Assembly: GCA_964439835.1 (NCBI GenBank)
Contig: CAYTPQ010000001.1
Coordinates: forward strand, 62,001-126,000
Direction of reading: 5' to 3'
Source: JAGNLM01 sp964439835
Lineage (GTDB): Bacteria; Pseudomonadota; Gammaproteobacteria; JAABTG01
DNA length: 64,000 bases
Shown in pieces: positions 1 through 8,829 of this stretch. Position 1 is the first letter of the stretch. Each line of letters begins with the position of its first letter. The position numbers and the translations under genes were made by a program. The notes beneath the pieces were generated by a model, which made no database searches, was not told where the DNA came from, and saw only the letters and a program-made list of their open reading frames with translations.

Positions 1-660
1 TAGATCACCGGGCTTCACGGCGCCGGTCTTCAGGGCGCGGAAGCGTTGCAGGTCGCTCGCGAACTTCGTGCGGATCTCCTCCTGCTCCCGGCGCTGGTCC
101 TGAACGAACTGGCGGTGCTCGGCGAGCTGGCGCTCGACCCGTTCCAGGTCCTCCCGCAGGGCAGCGGACATGCCCTTGCCGGCCCGCTCCTCCTGGGCGG
201 CCTGCTCCTGGAGCTGGCGGCGGCTCTTCTCCAGGTCGGCCACGCGGCTCTCCAGCAGCCGGATGCGCGACTCGATCACCCCGACCTTGCCGTCGCGGGT
301 GAGGACCAGGTCGTCTTCGGTGGTGAAGGTATGGAGCAGCACCCGGTCCTGGGCCACCCGCTCGGATACCTTCTGACGCTGTAACTGCTCGACTTCTGCC
401 TGCTGACGCTCGGCCTCGATCTCCTCCGGCGTCTTCGCGCGGTCCACCTCACGCACCGCACCGGAGCGGCTGACCCGCGAGTGCCCGCCCTGGGAGTACT
501 CGGGGGGAACCACGTTGCCGCACTCCCGCAGGCCGTCCTTGTTCGTCCAGCACTTGATAGGCGGGCCGGCCGGCCCCGTACCCGCCCCTGCGCCGGGCAG
601 GCTGAAACTGGCCAGCACCAGCAGACCGATGGCCGGGGCCCAGGCACGCGTCGGGTTCAT
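1..660 (-). CDS. DUF4124-like secreted coiled-coil protein (partial, 3' end off window)
   Basis: The frame stays open from an ATG at 660 to the window edge, so at least 220 residues are encoded and the C-terminus is missing. A hydrophobic signal-like stretch (residues 8-26, ending in GAGAG) is followed by a short segment with KCWTNKDGLRECGN, which resembles the DUF4124 pattern of periplasmic proteins. From about residue 75 the protein is rich in E, Q, R and L with heptad-like spacing and probably forms a coiled coil. It is likely a periplasmic protein; its role is unknown. It lies upstream of pyrE on the same strand, but the gap of about 70 bp does not prove co-transcription. Confidence 0.7.
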   Translation of the reverse strand, partial: MNPTRAWAPAIGLLVLASFSLPGAGAGTGPAGPPIKCWTNKDGLRECGNVVPPEYSQGGHSRVSRSGAVREVDRAKTPEEIEAERQQAEVEQLQRQKVSERVAQDRVLLHTFTTEDDLVLTRDGKVGVIESRIRLLESRVADLEKSRRQLQEQAAQEERAGKGMSAALREDLERVERQLAEHRQFVQDQRREQEEIRTKFASDLQRFRALKTGAVKPGDL

Positions 661-729
661 TGGAGGGTCCTCAAACGCTCGACGCCAGGTAGTCGGCAGC
701 CCACGGCCTCCTTTGAGCCCCCTCGAAAC

Positions 730-1371
730 TTAGGTCCCGTACTGCTTCCGGTAGGCCCTGACCTCCTCCAACACCTGCTCCATCTCCGGTCGACCCTCGA
801 GCCACCGCACCAGGTGCTCGAGCGCGACGATGCTGCGCACCGGCACGCCGAACCGGGACTCGACCTCAGCCACCGCGGACTGGCTGCCGCTGCCCCGCTC
901 CTGGCGGTCCAGGGCGATGCAGACCCCGGCGACCGTCGCCCCCGCCGACTCGATCAGGGCGACCGACTCGCGCACCGAGGTGCCGGCGGAAATCACGTCG
1001 TCCAGGATCAGGACCCGCCCGGCGAGCGCGGCACCGACCACCTGGCCACCCTCGCCGTGGTCCTTGGCCTCCTTGCGGTTGAAGGCAAAGGGCAGGTCCC
1101 GGCCGTGCTCGTCGGCCAGTGCGACCGCCGTCGCCGCCACCAATGGGATGCCTTTGTAGGCGGGCCCGAACAGCATGTCGAAGTCCACGCCCCAGTCCAC
1201 GATCGCTCGGGCATAGGAGCGGCCGAGCTGCGCCAGGGCAGCCCCGGTGTTGAACAGGCCGGTGTTGAAGAAGTAGGGGCTCTGGCGCCCGGACTTCAGG
1301 GTAAACTGCCCGAACTGCAGGACCTTGCGGCCCAGGGCGAACTCCACGAACTCGGTCTGATAGCTCTTCAT
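730..1371 (-). CDS. pyrE: Orotate phosphoribosyltransferase
   Basis: The enzyme converts orotate and PRPP to OMP in de novo pyrimidine synthesis in the cytoplasm. The 213-residue product matches the length of E. coli PyrE. The PRPP-binding signature LILDDVISAGTS lies at residues 121-132, and the family segments KSGRQSPYF (residues 26-34) and FGPAYKGIPL (68-77) are present. The start at 1371 was chosen because MKSYQ is the conserved N-terminus; the open frame continues upstream into non-conserved sequence. It is separated from the other pyrimidine genes at 8.8-12.5 kb. Confidence 0.97.
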   Translation of the reverse strand: MKSYQTEFVEFALGRKVLQFGQFTLKSGRQSPYFFNTGLFNTGAALAQLGRSYARAIVDWGVDFDMLFGPAYKGIPLVAATAVALADEHGRDLPFAFNRKEAKDHGEGGQVVGAALAGRVLILDDVISAGTSVRESVALIESAGATVAGVCIALDRQERGSGSQSAVAEVESRFGVPVRSIVALEHLVRWLEGRPEMEQVLEEVRAYRKQYGT

Positions 1372-1515
1372 GGCGGCCTCGCCGAACCCTCGCGCAGAGT
1401 CTACCCGATGGGCGCAGCCCGGGAGCGGCCGCGAAGGACGCGCCGAGGGCAAGGGCGTAACGGCCCGGTAGGCCGTCGTCTGATCGCGCCCGCGGGTTGA
1501 CCGCCGGAGCTTCCC

Positions 1516-2208
1516 ATGCCCGATCCCCTGCAGCTTCTCTCGGCCGCGCTGGTGGGACTCCTCGGCGCCGTGCACTGCGCGGGGATGTGCGGGGGGATCG
1601 TCGGGGCGCTCGCCTTCACCCTGCCCCAGGAGGTCCGCGGCTCATTGACGCGGATGCTGCCATACCTCCTCGCCTACAACGCCGGCCGGGTCTCGAGCTA
1701 TGTCCTCGCCGGCGCGGCGTTTGGCGGGCTCGGGGCCGCGGCAGTCGGAGGCCTGGGCGGGCTCAAGGCGGCCGAGGCGACGCTGTCGGTGCTGGCAGGC
1801 CTGTTCATGGTCGCCCTCGGCCTGTACCTGGCCGGCTGGTGGCGGGGCCTGGCCCATCTGGAACAGGTCGGCGGCCGACTCTGGCGACGCTTGGAGCCGG
1901 TCGGCCGACGCCTGCTCCCCGTGCGCTCGACCCGGGACGCCTGGCTGCTCGGCCTGATCTGGGGCTGGCTGCCCTGCGGGCTCGTCTACAGCGTGCTCGT
2001 GTGGGCCCTCGCCGCCGGCTCCGCCGCGGGCGGGGCACTCCTGATGGCGAGCTTCGGCCTCGGCACCCTGCCGACCCTCCTCACCCTGGGCGCCGCCGCG
2101 GCCCGCCTGACCCCTGTGCTGCAGCGCCCGGCCGTGCGCTCCCTTGCCGGGGCGCTGGTGGTCGCGTTCGGGGTGGTCCAGATCGGGCGCGGCCTAGCCG
2201 GGGTCTGA
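1516..2208 (+). CDS. TauE/SafE (DsbD_2-type) membrane protein
   Basis: This 230-residue hydrophobic protein has about six membrane segments. It carries HCAGMCGG near residue 20 and WGWLPCGLVYSVL near residue 150, the paired Cys-containing motifs of the 'sulfite exporter TauE/SafE' family that overlaps the DsbD_2 (cytochrome biogenesis) transmembrane family. Relatives have been linked to copper or cytochrome oxidase maturation, but the substrate cannot be read from sequence. It stands alone on the plus strand, divergent from pyrE and convergent with yggU. Confidence 0.85.
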   Translation: MPDPLQLLSAALVGLLGAVHCAGMCGGIVGALAFTLPQEVRGSLTRMLPYLLAYNAGRVSSYVLAGAAFGGLGAAAVGGLGGLKAAEATLSVLAGLFMVALGLYLAGWWRGLAHLEQVGGRLWRRLEPVGRRLLPVRSTRDAWLLGLIWGWLPCGLVYSVLVWALAAGSAAGGALLMASFGLGTLPTLLTLGAAAARLTPVLQRPAVRSLAGALVVAFGVVQIGRGLAGV

Positions 2209-2262
2209 GCTCGCGAGCCCGGCCGCGGTGAATCCGGTCTGGATACTCGCACCTGGCTAGCA

Positions 2263-2372
2263 GCAGGCCCCGGGTACGGTCCCATGGGACCGTCTGACGC
2301 CAGGGACGGCGGCAGACGAGCCTACAGGGACGTACTTGCGGCGTGTCCCATGGGGCCGTACCCGGGGCCTGC
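2263..2372. repeat. Large inverted repeat between convergent genes
   Basis: Two 28-nt arms at 2263-2290 and 2345-2372 are inverted copies of each other with one mismatch; each contains GGCCCCGGGTACGG. A related direct copy of ACCGTCT(G/T)ACGCC sits inside the left side (2290-2302) and after the right arm (2381-2393). The element fills the gap between convergent tauE-like and yggU genes and could act as a two-way transcription end, although no T-tract follows. It looks like an interspersed intergenic repeat. Confidence 0.75.
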
Positions 2373-2401
2373 CCCCTGACACCGTCTTACGCCGATATCT
2401 C

Positions 2402-2716
2402 TTAGGCCGTCCCACCCACCAGGCACGCCTCCGGTAACCAGGCCGGCCGTCTCGAGGGCGCGGTGACCCGCACTCGCTTCTCCCGTCCCGCGTGGCCCGC
2501 CACGACCTCCACCCGGGACGGGGGGACGCCGAGCTCGGCGGCAAGGAACCGGACCAGGTGCGCGTTCGCCGCACCTTCGACCGGCGGCGCCGTGATCCGC
2601 ACCTTCAAGCGGTCGCCCTGGGGCCCTACCACCTCGTCCCGGCTCGCCCGCGGCTGCACCCGCAGGGCCAGCACGAGGGCATCGCCCTCGCGCCGGCACC
2701 AGGCGGGCAACGTCAC
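2402..2716 (-). CDS. yggU: DUF167/YggU family protein
   Basis: The 104-residue product matches the small YggU/DUF167 family (about 100 residues), whose function is unknown. Recognisable family segments are LRVQPRASRDEVVG, LKVRITAPPVEGAAN and REKRVRV. The GTG start at 2716 overlaps the yggT stop by three bases (GTGA), which implies translational coupling. It is the last gene of the yggS-proC-yggT-yggU set, an order common in gammaproteobacteria. Confidence 0.9.
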   Translation of the reverse strand: MTLPAWCRREGDALVLALRVQPRASRDEVVGPQGDRLKVRITAPPVEGAANAHLVRFLAAELGVPPSRVEVVAGHAGREKRVRVTAPSRRPAWLPEACLVGGTA

Positions 2717-3288
2717 AGGAAGGCGCGGCCGAGGTCGCGGATGGGAGCCACGACCAGCATGGACACCAGCTGCAGGGCGATCAGGATCAGGATCGGCGAC
2801 AGGTCCCAGCCGGCCACGGCGGGCATCAGGCGCCGGGCCGGGCGGGTGAGCGGCTCGTTCAGGTCGCGGATCAGGCCGACCACCGGGTTGTAGGTCGTAG
2901 GGGCGACCCAGCTGAGCACCACCTGCACCAGGATCGACACCATGAAGACGCTGACCGCCAGGTCGAGCAAGTCCGCTATCGCCAAGAGCAAGGCCGCGAC
3001 CGGCCCGGCCGCCACCCCCTGCATCCCGAGCACGATCCACCTCTCCAGCATCTTCAATGCCAGCATCAGGACCAGCGCCGCCACGTCCACTCCGCCGAGC
3101 CCCGGGACGAACCGCCGCAGGTAGCGCAACGGCGGGTTGGTCAGCTGGACCACGAACTGCGACACCGGGTTGTAGAAGTCCGCGCGCACCAACTGGAACA
3201 AGAACCGCAGCATCACCACCAGGATGTAGAGGTCGAAGACCGTCGTGACCAGGAAGGCGCCCGCGTCGACGAGATAGGACTGGCTCAC
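2713..3288 (-). CDS. yggT: YggT family membrane protein
   Basis: The product is a 191-residue integral membrane protein built from two YggT repeats (about residues 8-90 and 105-185). Each repeat contains the hallmark YNPV(S/V) followed by NPPLRYLRRFVPG or NEPLTRPARRLMP. The function is not firmly known; relatives are tied to osmotic tolerance and cell-shape or division-plane phenotypes. The ATG overlaps the proC stop by four bases, so it is part of the proC operon. Confidence 0.93.
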   Translation of the reverse strand: MSQSYLVDAGAFLVTTVFDLYILVVMLRFLFQLVRADFYNPVSQFVVQLTNPPLRYLRRFVPGLGGVDVAALVLMLALKMLERWIVLGMQGVAAGPVAALLLAIADLLDLAVSVFMVSILVQVVLSWVAPTTYNPVVGLIRDLNEPLTRPARRLMPAVAGWDLSPILILIALQLVSMLVVAPIRDLGRAFL

Positions 3289-4115
3289 CGGTCTGCCCCC
3301 AGGCTGTCGCCCAGCTCGGCGGATCGCGCCCGGGCGGCGGCGACCGCCGCCAGGAAGGCCGCCCGCACCCCGGCCCCCTCCAGTGTCGCCACGGCGCGCT
3401 CCGTCGTCCCCCCGGGCGAAGTGACCCGCGCCCGCAGGGTGGCCGGGTCCTCGCTCGACTCGAGGGCCATCCGCGCCGCCCCCAGGGCCGTCTCGAGGGT
3501 CAGGAGGCGCGCCGTCTCACGATCCAGCCCCAGTCTCACAGCCGCCTCCTCCAGCATCTCCATGACCAGGAAGAAGTAGGCGGGGCCGCTGCCCGACAGC
3601 GCCGTCACGACGTCCATCAGCGCCTCGTCCTCGACCCACAGGGTCATGCCCACGGCGCGCATCACCGACTCCGCCTGGTCACGCTGCGCGGTGCTGACGA
3701 AGGGGTTGGCGAACAGGGCGGTGGCGCCGCTACGCACCAGGGCGGGCGTATTGGGCATGGTGCGCACGACCGGCGCGTCGTAGCCCAGCCAGCGGCGGAT
3801 ATCGGGCTCCCGGACCCCGGCGGCAATGGACACCACGAGGCTGCCCTGCGCTTGCAGGGTCGGCCCCAGGGCAGCCACCACGGGGCGCAGGACCTGCGGC
3901 TTGACCGCCAGCACGACCACCGAGGCCCCCTGGACCGCGTCGGCGTTGTCGGGCCGGACGTCGACACCAAAGCGCTCGGCCAGCTCCGCCCGGCGCTCGG
4001 CGCGGGGCTCGGCGACGCGGAGCTCGGCCGGCGAGCGGCCGCCCGCGATCAGCCCGCCGACGAGGCTCGCAGCCATGTTCCCGCCGCCGACGAACGCGAT
4101 GATCTGCCTGCTCAT
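3285..4115 (-). CDS. proC: Pyrroline-5-carboxylate reductase
   Basis: The enzyme performs the last step of proline synthesis, reducing pyrroline-5-carboxylate with NAD(P)H. The 276-residue chain has the Rossmann motif FVGGGNMA (residues 8-15), VKPQ (71-74), SGSGPAYFF (174-182) and TSPGGTTERA near residue 238, all typical of ProC. The start at 4115 has a GGAGGG ribosome-binding site four bases upstream and gives the conserved N-terminus; the open frame extends further but without support. It is followed by yggT with a 4-bp overlap. Confidence 0.96.
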   Translation of the reverse strand: MSRQIIAFVGGGNMAASLVGGLIAGGRSPAELRVAEPRAERRAELAERFGVDVRPDNADAVQGASVVVLAVKPQVLRPVVAALGPTLQAQGSLVVSIAAGVREPDIRRWLGYDAPVVRTMPNTPALVRSGATALFANPFVSTAQRDQAESVMRAVGMTLWVEDEALMDVVTALSGSGPAYFFLVMEMLEEAAVRLGLDRETARLLTLETALGAARMALESSEDPATLRARVTSPGGTTERAVATLEGAGVRAAFLAAVAAARARSAELGDSLGADR

Positions 4116-4158
4116 GGCGCCCTCCGAGGGAGGCGGTGAGGATAGCACGAGCCCGATG

Positions 4159-4842
4159 TCACCTCGGGCCGAAGATGGCCGTGCCGACCCGGACCACGGT
4201 TGAGCCCTCGGCGACCGCCGCCTCCAGGTCGGCCGTCATCCCCATGGACAGGGTATCGAGGGCGAGACCCCCGGCCCGGAGCTCGTTGAAGAGCTCCCGC
4301 AGCCGGCGGAACCCGGAGCGCTGGCGCTCGAAGTCCTCCTCCGGCGCCGGCACCGCCATCAGCCCACGCAGGCGCAGGCGGGGGAGGCCTGCGACCAGCC
4401 GGGCCAGCGTCTCCAGGTCGGCGGGCGCGACGCCGGACTTGCTCGCCTCGCCGCTCACGTTGACCTCCAGGCAGACCTCCAGCGGGGGCAGGCCAACAGG
4501 GCGCTGGTCCGAAAGCCGCCGGGCGATCTTCTCCCGGTCAACGCTGTGCACCCAGGCGAAGCGCTCGGCGATGGGGCGCGTCTTGTTCGACTGGACGGGC
4601 CCGATGAAGTGCCACTCGAGCGGCAGGTCCTCCAGCCCCGGCATCTTCTCCAGGGCCTCGCTCACGTAGCTCTCGCCGAACGAACGCTGGCCCGCCGCGA
4701 AGGCCTCCCGCACGTCCCTCGGCGGCCGGGTCTTCGTCACCGCCAGGAGCGCCACGGACCCGGGCGGGCGCCCGAAGCGCGCCTCCGCCGCCCGGAGCCG
4801 GTCCCGCACCACCTGCAGCCTACCTGCGATGTCCTGCACCAT
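4159..4842 (-). CDS. yggS: YggS family PLP homeostasis protein
   Basis: This 227-residue protein belongs to the YggS/PLPHP family, which binds pyridoxal phosphate and keeps B6 vitamers in balance. The PLP lysine lies in AVTKTRP (Lys34). Further family motifs are GESYVSEALEK, WHFIGPVQSNK, HSVDR, NVSGEASKSG and LSMGMTADLEAAV near the C-terminus. The ATG at 4842 gives the usual length; the open frame continues upstream into the divergent promoter region. It starts the yggS-proC-yggT-yggU run and is divergent from pilT. Confidence 0.95.
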   Translation of the reverse strand: MVQDIAGRLQVVRDRLRAAEARFGRPPGSVALLAVTKTRPPRDVREAFAAGQRSFGESYVSEALEKMPGLEDLPLEWHFIGPVQSNKTRPIAERFAWVHSVDREKIARRLSDQRPVGLPPLEVCLEVNVSGEASKSGVAPADLETLARLVAGLPRLRLRGLMAVPAPEEDFERQRSGFRRLRELFNELRAGGLALDTLSMGMTADLEAAVAEGSTVVRVGTAIFGPR

Positions 4843-4952
4843 GCACCCCCCTGACCGCCGGCCGTTGGGACTATACTTCGACGGCGCCGGGCCGATACCG
4901 TCGGTTGGTTGCGCCCACCGGCGCGCGGCCCGCAAGAGGGTGTCGACGGTCG

Positions 4953-5987
4953 ATGGACATCGGTGAACTGCTCGCCTTCTCGGTGAAGAACGGGGCCTCC
5001 GACCTGCACCTGTCGGCCGGCCTTCCCCCCATGATCCGGGTCGACGGCGACATCCGCCGGATCAATGTCCCCCCGCTGGAGCACAAAGTCGTGCACGACC
5101 TCGTGTACGACATCATGAACGACAAGCAGCGGAAGGACTACGAGGAGTTTCTGGAGACCGACTTCTCCTTCGAGATCCCCGGTCTCGCCCGCTTCCGGGT
5201 CAACGCCTTCAACCAGAACCGCGGGGCCGCCGCGGTCTTCCGCACCATTCCCTCGAAGATCCTGACCCTGGAGGACCTGAACGCGCCCTCGATCTTCAAG
5301 CAGGTCTCCGACAACCCCCGCGGCGTGGTCCTGGTCACCGGCCCCACCGGCTCCGGCAAGTCGACCACGCTCGCGGCGATGATCGACTACAAGAACAACT
5401 CCGAGTACGGGCACATCCTGACCATCGAGGACCCGATCGAGTTCGTCCACGAGAGCAAGAAGTGCCTGATCAACCAGCGCGAGGTGCACCGCGACACCCT
5501 GGGCTTCAACGAGGCCCTGCGCTCGGCCTTGCGCGAGGACCCCGACATCATCCTGGTCGGCGAGATGCGTGACCTGGAGACCATCCGCCTCGCCCTCACC
5601 GCGGCCGAGACCGGACACCTGGTCTTCGGCACCCTGCACACCAGCTCCGCCGCCAAGACCATCGACCGCATCGTGGACGTGTTCCCGGCGGCCGAGAAGG
5701 ACATGATCCGGGCGATGCTGTCCGAGTCCCTGCGCGCGGTCATCTCCCAGACGCTGCTGAAGAAGATCGGTGGCGGACGCGTCGCGGCCCACGAGATCAT
5801 GATCGGCACTCCCGCGATCCGGAACCTGATCCGGGAGAACAAGATCGCGCAGATGTACTCGGCGATCCAGACCGGTCAGCAGTTCGGCATGCAGACCCTC
5901 GACCAGAACCTGCAGGAGCTGGCGCGCAAGGGCATCGTGAGTCGCGAAGAGGCCCGCAAGCGAGCGGCCAACAAGGACAACTTCTGA
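4953..5987 (+). CDS. pilT: Type IV pilus retraction ATPase PilT
   Basis: PilT is a hexameric cytoplasmic ATPase that depolymerises type IV pili for twitching motility and DNA uptake. The 344-residue length equals that of Pseudomonas PilT. Walker A is GPTGSGKST (residues 130-138); the Asp-box VLITIEDPIEF-like segment, the Walker B region DIILVGEMRD and the His-box GTLHTSSA are intact. The start MDIGELLAFSV is the conserved N-terminus. pilU follows after 13 bp, and a third paralogue follows pilU. Confidence 0.97.
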   Translation: MDIGELLAFSVKNGASDLHLSAGLPPMIRVDGDIRRINVPPLEHKVVHDLVYDIMNDKQRKDYEEFLETDFSFEIPGLARFRVNAFNQNRGAAAVFRTIPSKILTLEDLNAPSIFKQVSDNPRGVVLVTGPTGSGKSTTLAAMIDYKNNSEYGHILTIEDPIEFVHESKKCLINQREVHRDTLGFNEALRSALREDPDIILVGEMRDLETIRLALTAAETGHLVFGTLHTSSAAKTIDRIVDVFPAAEKDMIRAMLSESLRAVISQTLLKKIGGGRVAAHEIMIGTPAIRNLIRENKIAQMYSAIQTGQQFGMQTLDQNLQELARKGIVSREEARKRAANKDNF

Positions 5988-6000
5988 CCCCGAGGCGGCC

Positions 6001-7197
6001 GTGGAACGCGAACAGGCAATCAAGTTCATGCTGGACCTGCTGCGGCTCATGGTCCAGAAGCAGGGCTCCGACCTCTTCATCACCGAGGGCTTCCCGCCTG
6101 CGATCAAGGTGCACGGCAAGGTCCAGCCGGTCTCGAAGAAGCCGCTGACCGCGGAGAACACCCGCACGATGGCGCACGCCATCATGAACGACCGCCAGCT
6201 GAAGGAGTTCGAGGCGACCAAGGAGGCGAACTTCGCCATCGCCCCCCAGGGGATCGGGCGCTTCCGCGTCAACGCGATGGTGCAGCGCGGGGCCGCCGGC
6301 CTGGTGCTGCGCACCATCGAGACCACGCCCCCGACCTTCGAGAAGTTCGGCCTGCCCGAGATCCTGAAGGACATCGTGATGACGAAGCGCGGCCTCGTCA
6401 TCATGGTGGGCGGAACCGGCACCGGCAAGTCGACCAGCCTCGCGGCGATGATCGACTACCGCAACGAGAACTCGCACGGCCACATCATCACCATCGAGGA
6501 CCCGATCGAGTTCGTGCACCCCCACCGCAACTGCATCGTCACCCAGCGCGAGGTGGGCGTCGACACCGACGACTGGGACATCGCGCTGAAGAACACCCTG
6601 CGCCAGGCCCCCGACGTCATCCTGCTCGGCGAGATCCGCGACCGCCGGACGATGGAGTTCGGCATCCAGTTTGCCGAGACCGGCCACCTGGCGATGGCGA
6701 CCCTGCACGCCAACAGCGCGAACCAGGCGCTGGACCGGATCATCAACTTCTTCCCGGACGAGCGGCGGGCGCAGCTTCTGATGGACCTGTCGCTCAACCT
6801 GAAGGCGGTGGTCTCCCAGCGGCTGTTGCGCACGGTGGACGGCCAGAGCCGCGTCGCCGCTTTCGAGATCATGCTGAACACCCCGCTCATCGCGGACCTG
6901 ATGCTGAAGGGCGAGATCCACGAGCTGAAGGCGATCATGCAGCGCTCCAAGGAGCTCGGCATGCAGACCTTCGACATGGCGCTGTTCGATCTCCACGAGG
7001 CAGGCAAGATCACGCTCGAGGAGGCGTTGCGCAACGCCGACTCGGCGAACGAGTTGCGCCTGCGGATCAAGCTCGAGGGCAAGGAGGCCAAGGGCCGGGA
7101 CATGCTCGCCGAGCTGGGCAACCTGTCCCTCGAGGTCAAGCCAGAGGAGAGCGGCCTCATCCACCAGCGCACGGGCGTCGGCCGCCCCCTCAGTTAG
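6001..7197 (+). CDS. pilU: Type IV pilus retraction ATPase PilU
   Basis: PilU is the accessory retraction ATPase that usually works with PilT under load. The chain has 398 residues and starts with GTG. Walker A is GGTGTGKST (137-145), with EDPIEFVHPH, Walker B VILLGEIRD and His-box ATLHANSA. The N-terminal MEREQAIKFMLDLLRLMVQKQ and the extended C-terminus (about 50 residues longer than PilT) are typical of PilU. It is co-directional with pilT and very probably co-transcribed. Confidence 0.94.
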   Translation: MEREQAIKFMLDLLRLMVQKQGSDLFITEGFPPAIKVHGKVQPVSKKPLTAENTRTMAHAIMNDRQLKEFEATKEANFAIAPQGIGRFRVNAMVQRGAAGLVLRTIETTPPTFEKFGLPEILKDIVMTKRGLVIMVGGTGTGKSTSLAAMIDYRNENSHGHIITIEDPIEFVHPHRNCIVTQREVGVDTDDWDIALKNTLRQAPDVILLGEIRDRRTMEFGIQFAETGHLAMATLHANSANQALDRIINFFPDERRAQLLMDLSLNLKAVVSQRLLRTVDGQSRVAAFEIMLNTPLIADLMLKGEIHELKAIMQRSKELGMQTFDMALFDLHEAGKITLEEALRNADSANELRLRIKLEGKEAKGRDMLAELGNLSLEVKPEESGLIHQRTGVGRPLS

Positions 7198-7274
7198 CGA
7201 GCGTTCGCGCAAGACGCCGGGGCCAGCCGGGGGCGCAGCCCGCCCCCTCGGTGTGAGCCGGGCGCAGACCCGCC

Positions 7275-8333
7275 ATGGACATCACGCCTTATCTCAAGTT
7301 GATGGTGGAGAAGAACGCCTCCGACGTGTTCTTCTCCGCCGGCGCGCCGGTCAAGATCAAGATCGAGGGGCAGATCCGCCCGGTCGGCAAGACCATGCTG
7401 TCCGGGGAAATGACCCGGGCCGCTGCCTACGGGGTCATGACCGACGGCCAGATCCAGGCGTTCGAGCGCGACCTGGAGTGCGACTTCGCAATCTCGCTGC
7501 CCGACGGGGCCGCCCGCTACCGCGTGAACGTGTTCCGCCAGCGGGGCGAGGTCTCGATGGTGCTGCGCCTGATCCCGTCCAAGATCCCGACCATCGACGA
7601 GCTGAAGCTCCCGCCGGTGCTCGGCGACATCGTGATGCACAAGCGCGGGCTGATCCTGATGGTGGGCGCTACGGGCTCCGGCAAGTCGACTACGCTCGCC
7701 GCGATGCTCGACCACCGCAACGGCAACCAGTCCTGCCATATCCTCACGATCGAGGACCCGGTGGAGTTCGTCCACGGGAACAAGCAGGCGATCGTCAACC
7801 AGCGAGAGATCGGCGTCGACACCCTCTCCTACCGCAACGCGCTCCGCAGCTCCCTGCGCGAGGCACCGGACGTGATCCTGATCGGCGAGATCCGCGACCG
7901 GCCGACCATGGAGGCGTCGCTAGAGCTCTGCAACACCGGGCACCTGGCGCTCTCGACCCTGCACGCGAACAACGCCCACCAGGCGATGGAGCGCGTGATC
8001 AACCTGTTCCCGCAGGAGCTGCACAAGCAGCTCTTCATGGACCTGTCGCTGAACCTGCGCGCCGTGGTGTCCCAACGCCTGGTGATGGGGGTGGACAACC
8101 GGCGGGTGGCGGCGATCGAGGTGATGATTAACACCCCGCACATCGCGGAGCTGATTCTGAAGGGCAACATCGACGAGCTGCGCGAGGCGATGGCCGCGAG
8201 CGGCGCGAAGGGCATGCAGACCTTCGACGAGGCCCTCTACCGCCTGTACCGGGACGGGCGGATCTCGCTCGAGGAGGCGCTGAACAACGCCGACTCGCGC
8301 ACCAACCTCGAGGCCAAGATCAACTTCGGCTAA
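7275..8333 (+). CDS. Third PilT/PilU family ATPase
   Basis: The 352-residue product is a complete PilT/PilU-family ATPase with Walker A GATGSGKST (131-139), EDPVEFVHGNKQ, Walker B VILIGEIRD and His-box STLHANNA. Its His-box and C-terminal DLSLNLRAVVSQRL are closer by eye to PilU than to PilT, while its shorter C-terminus resembles PilT. It is encoded 77 bp after pilU on the same strand. The paralogue may drive a second pilus machine or modulate retraction; which of these is true cannot be told from sequence. Confidence 0.9.
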   Translation: MDITPYLKLMVEKNASDVFFSAGAPVKIKIEGQIRPVGKTMLSGEMTRAAAYGVMTDGQIQAFERDLECDFAISLPDGAARYRVNVFRQRGEVSMVLRLIPSKIPTIDELKLPPVLGDIVMHKRGLILMVGATGSGKSTTLAAMLDHRNGNQSCHILTIEDPVEFVHGNKQAIVNQREIGVDTLSYRNALRSSLREAPDVILIGEIRDRPTMEASLELCNTGHLALSTLHANNAHQAMERVINLFPQELHKQLFMDLSLNLRAVVSQRLVMGVDNRRVAAIEVMINTPHIAELILKGNIDELREAMAASGAKGMQTFDEALYRLYRDGRISLEEALNNADSRTNLEAKINFG

Positions 8334-8352
8334 CGCCAGGCCCCGCGGTCAC

Positions 8353-8595
8353 TCACCAAAAAGGCGCGTGAGAAGCTCGTCGCGAGTCATTCCGTGGTGC
8401 TCGGCCACATCCGCGATGTATCGCAGCCAGCGTGCCGACCCGCGGCGGGTCATGACGCGGTATGGTGACGTGGTGCTGAACAGGGCCACTGCAACTCAAT
8501 CGCAGGTGACTTCCGGTCTGGCGAGTGGTCACGTAGCCCAGTCGCTGGAGCCTGCGGACCAGGTCAGCGCCTGATAGACCGCGCGGCAATCTCAT
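8353..8595 (-). pseudogene. hicA: HicA toxin, C-terminus frameshifted
   Basis: The N-terminal 55 residues match HicA mRNA interferases: MRLPRGLSGADLVRRLQRLG, then TGSHLRL with the catalytic histidine, and HHVTIPRHD. After GTLAAI (near 8422) the frame changes. The expected ending ADVAEHHGMTRDELLTRLFG is encoded in the neighbouring frame and would stop just past the annotated end. One extra base in the ATACATC stretch explains this. The present reading ends in an unrelated 20-residue tail. It may be a real inactivation or a sequencing error. The ATG overlaps the hicB stop. Confidence 0.8.
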
Positions 8596-8798
8596 ACGGC
8601 AATGACTTCTTCCCGTGCGAAGTGCAGACGGACGAACTCCGGTGCCTCATTCTGTTCGAAGTGGCAGCGCACGGCATCACGCACCCTGGCGTAGAGCTCG
8701 TCCAGGTCATCGGCCTCGGTAAAGATCGATGAGCCGAGCGCGCGTGCGACGAAGCCTCCTTCGGGAGCCTCCTCGATCACGAACAGGATCTCCTTCAT
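8592..8798 (-). CDS. hicB: HicB-like antitoxin
   Basis: This 68-residue protein has the partial RNase H-like fold pattern of small HicB antitoxins (EILFVIEEAPEGGFVARALG, then FTEADDLDELYARVRDAVRCHF). Such proteins bind and neutralise HicA. There is no obvious DNA-binding extension. The stop overlaps the hicA ATG (ATGA), giving the antitoxin-first order. Because hicA appears frameshifted, the antitoxin may now be an orphan. Confidence 0.82.
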   Translation of the reverse strand: MKEILFVIEEAPEGGFVARALGSSIFTEADDLDELYARVRDAVRCHFEQNEAPEFVRLHFAREEVIAV

Positions 8799-8829
8799 CG
8801 TAGGGGCACTCCTCGCAAGAGCGTCGAGC

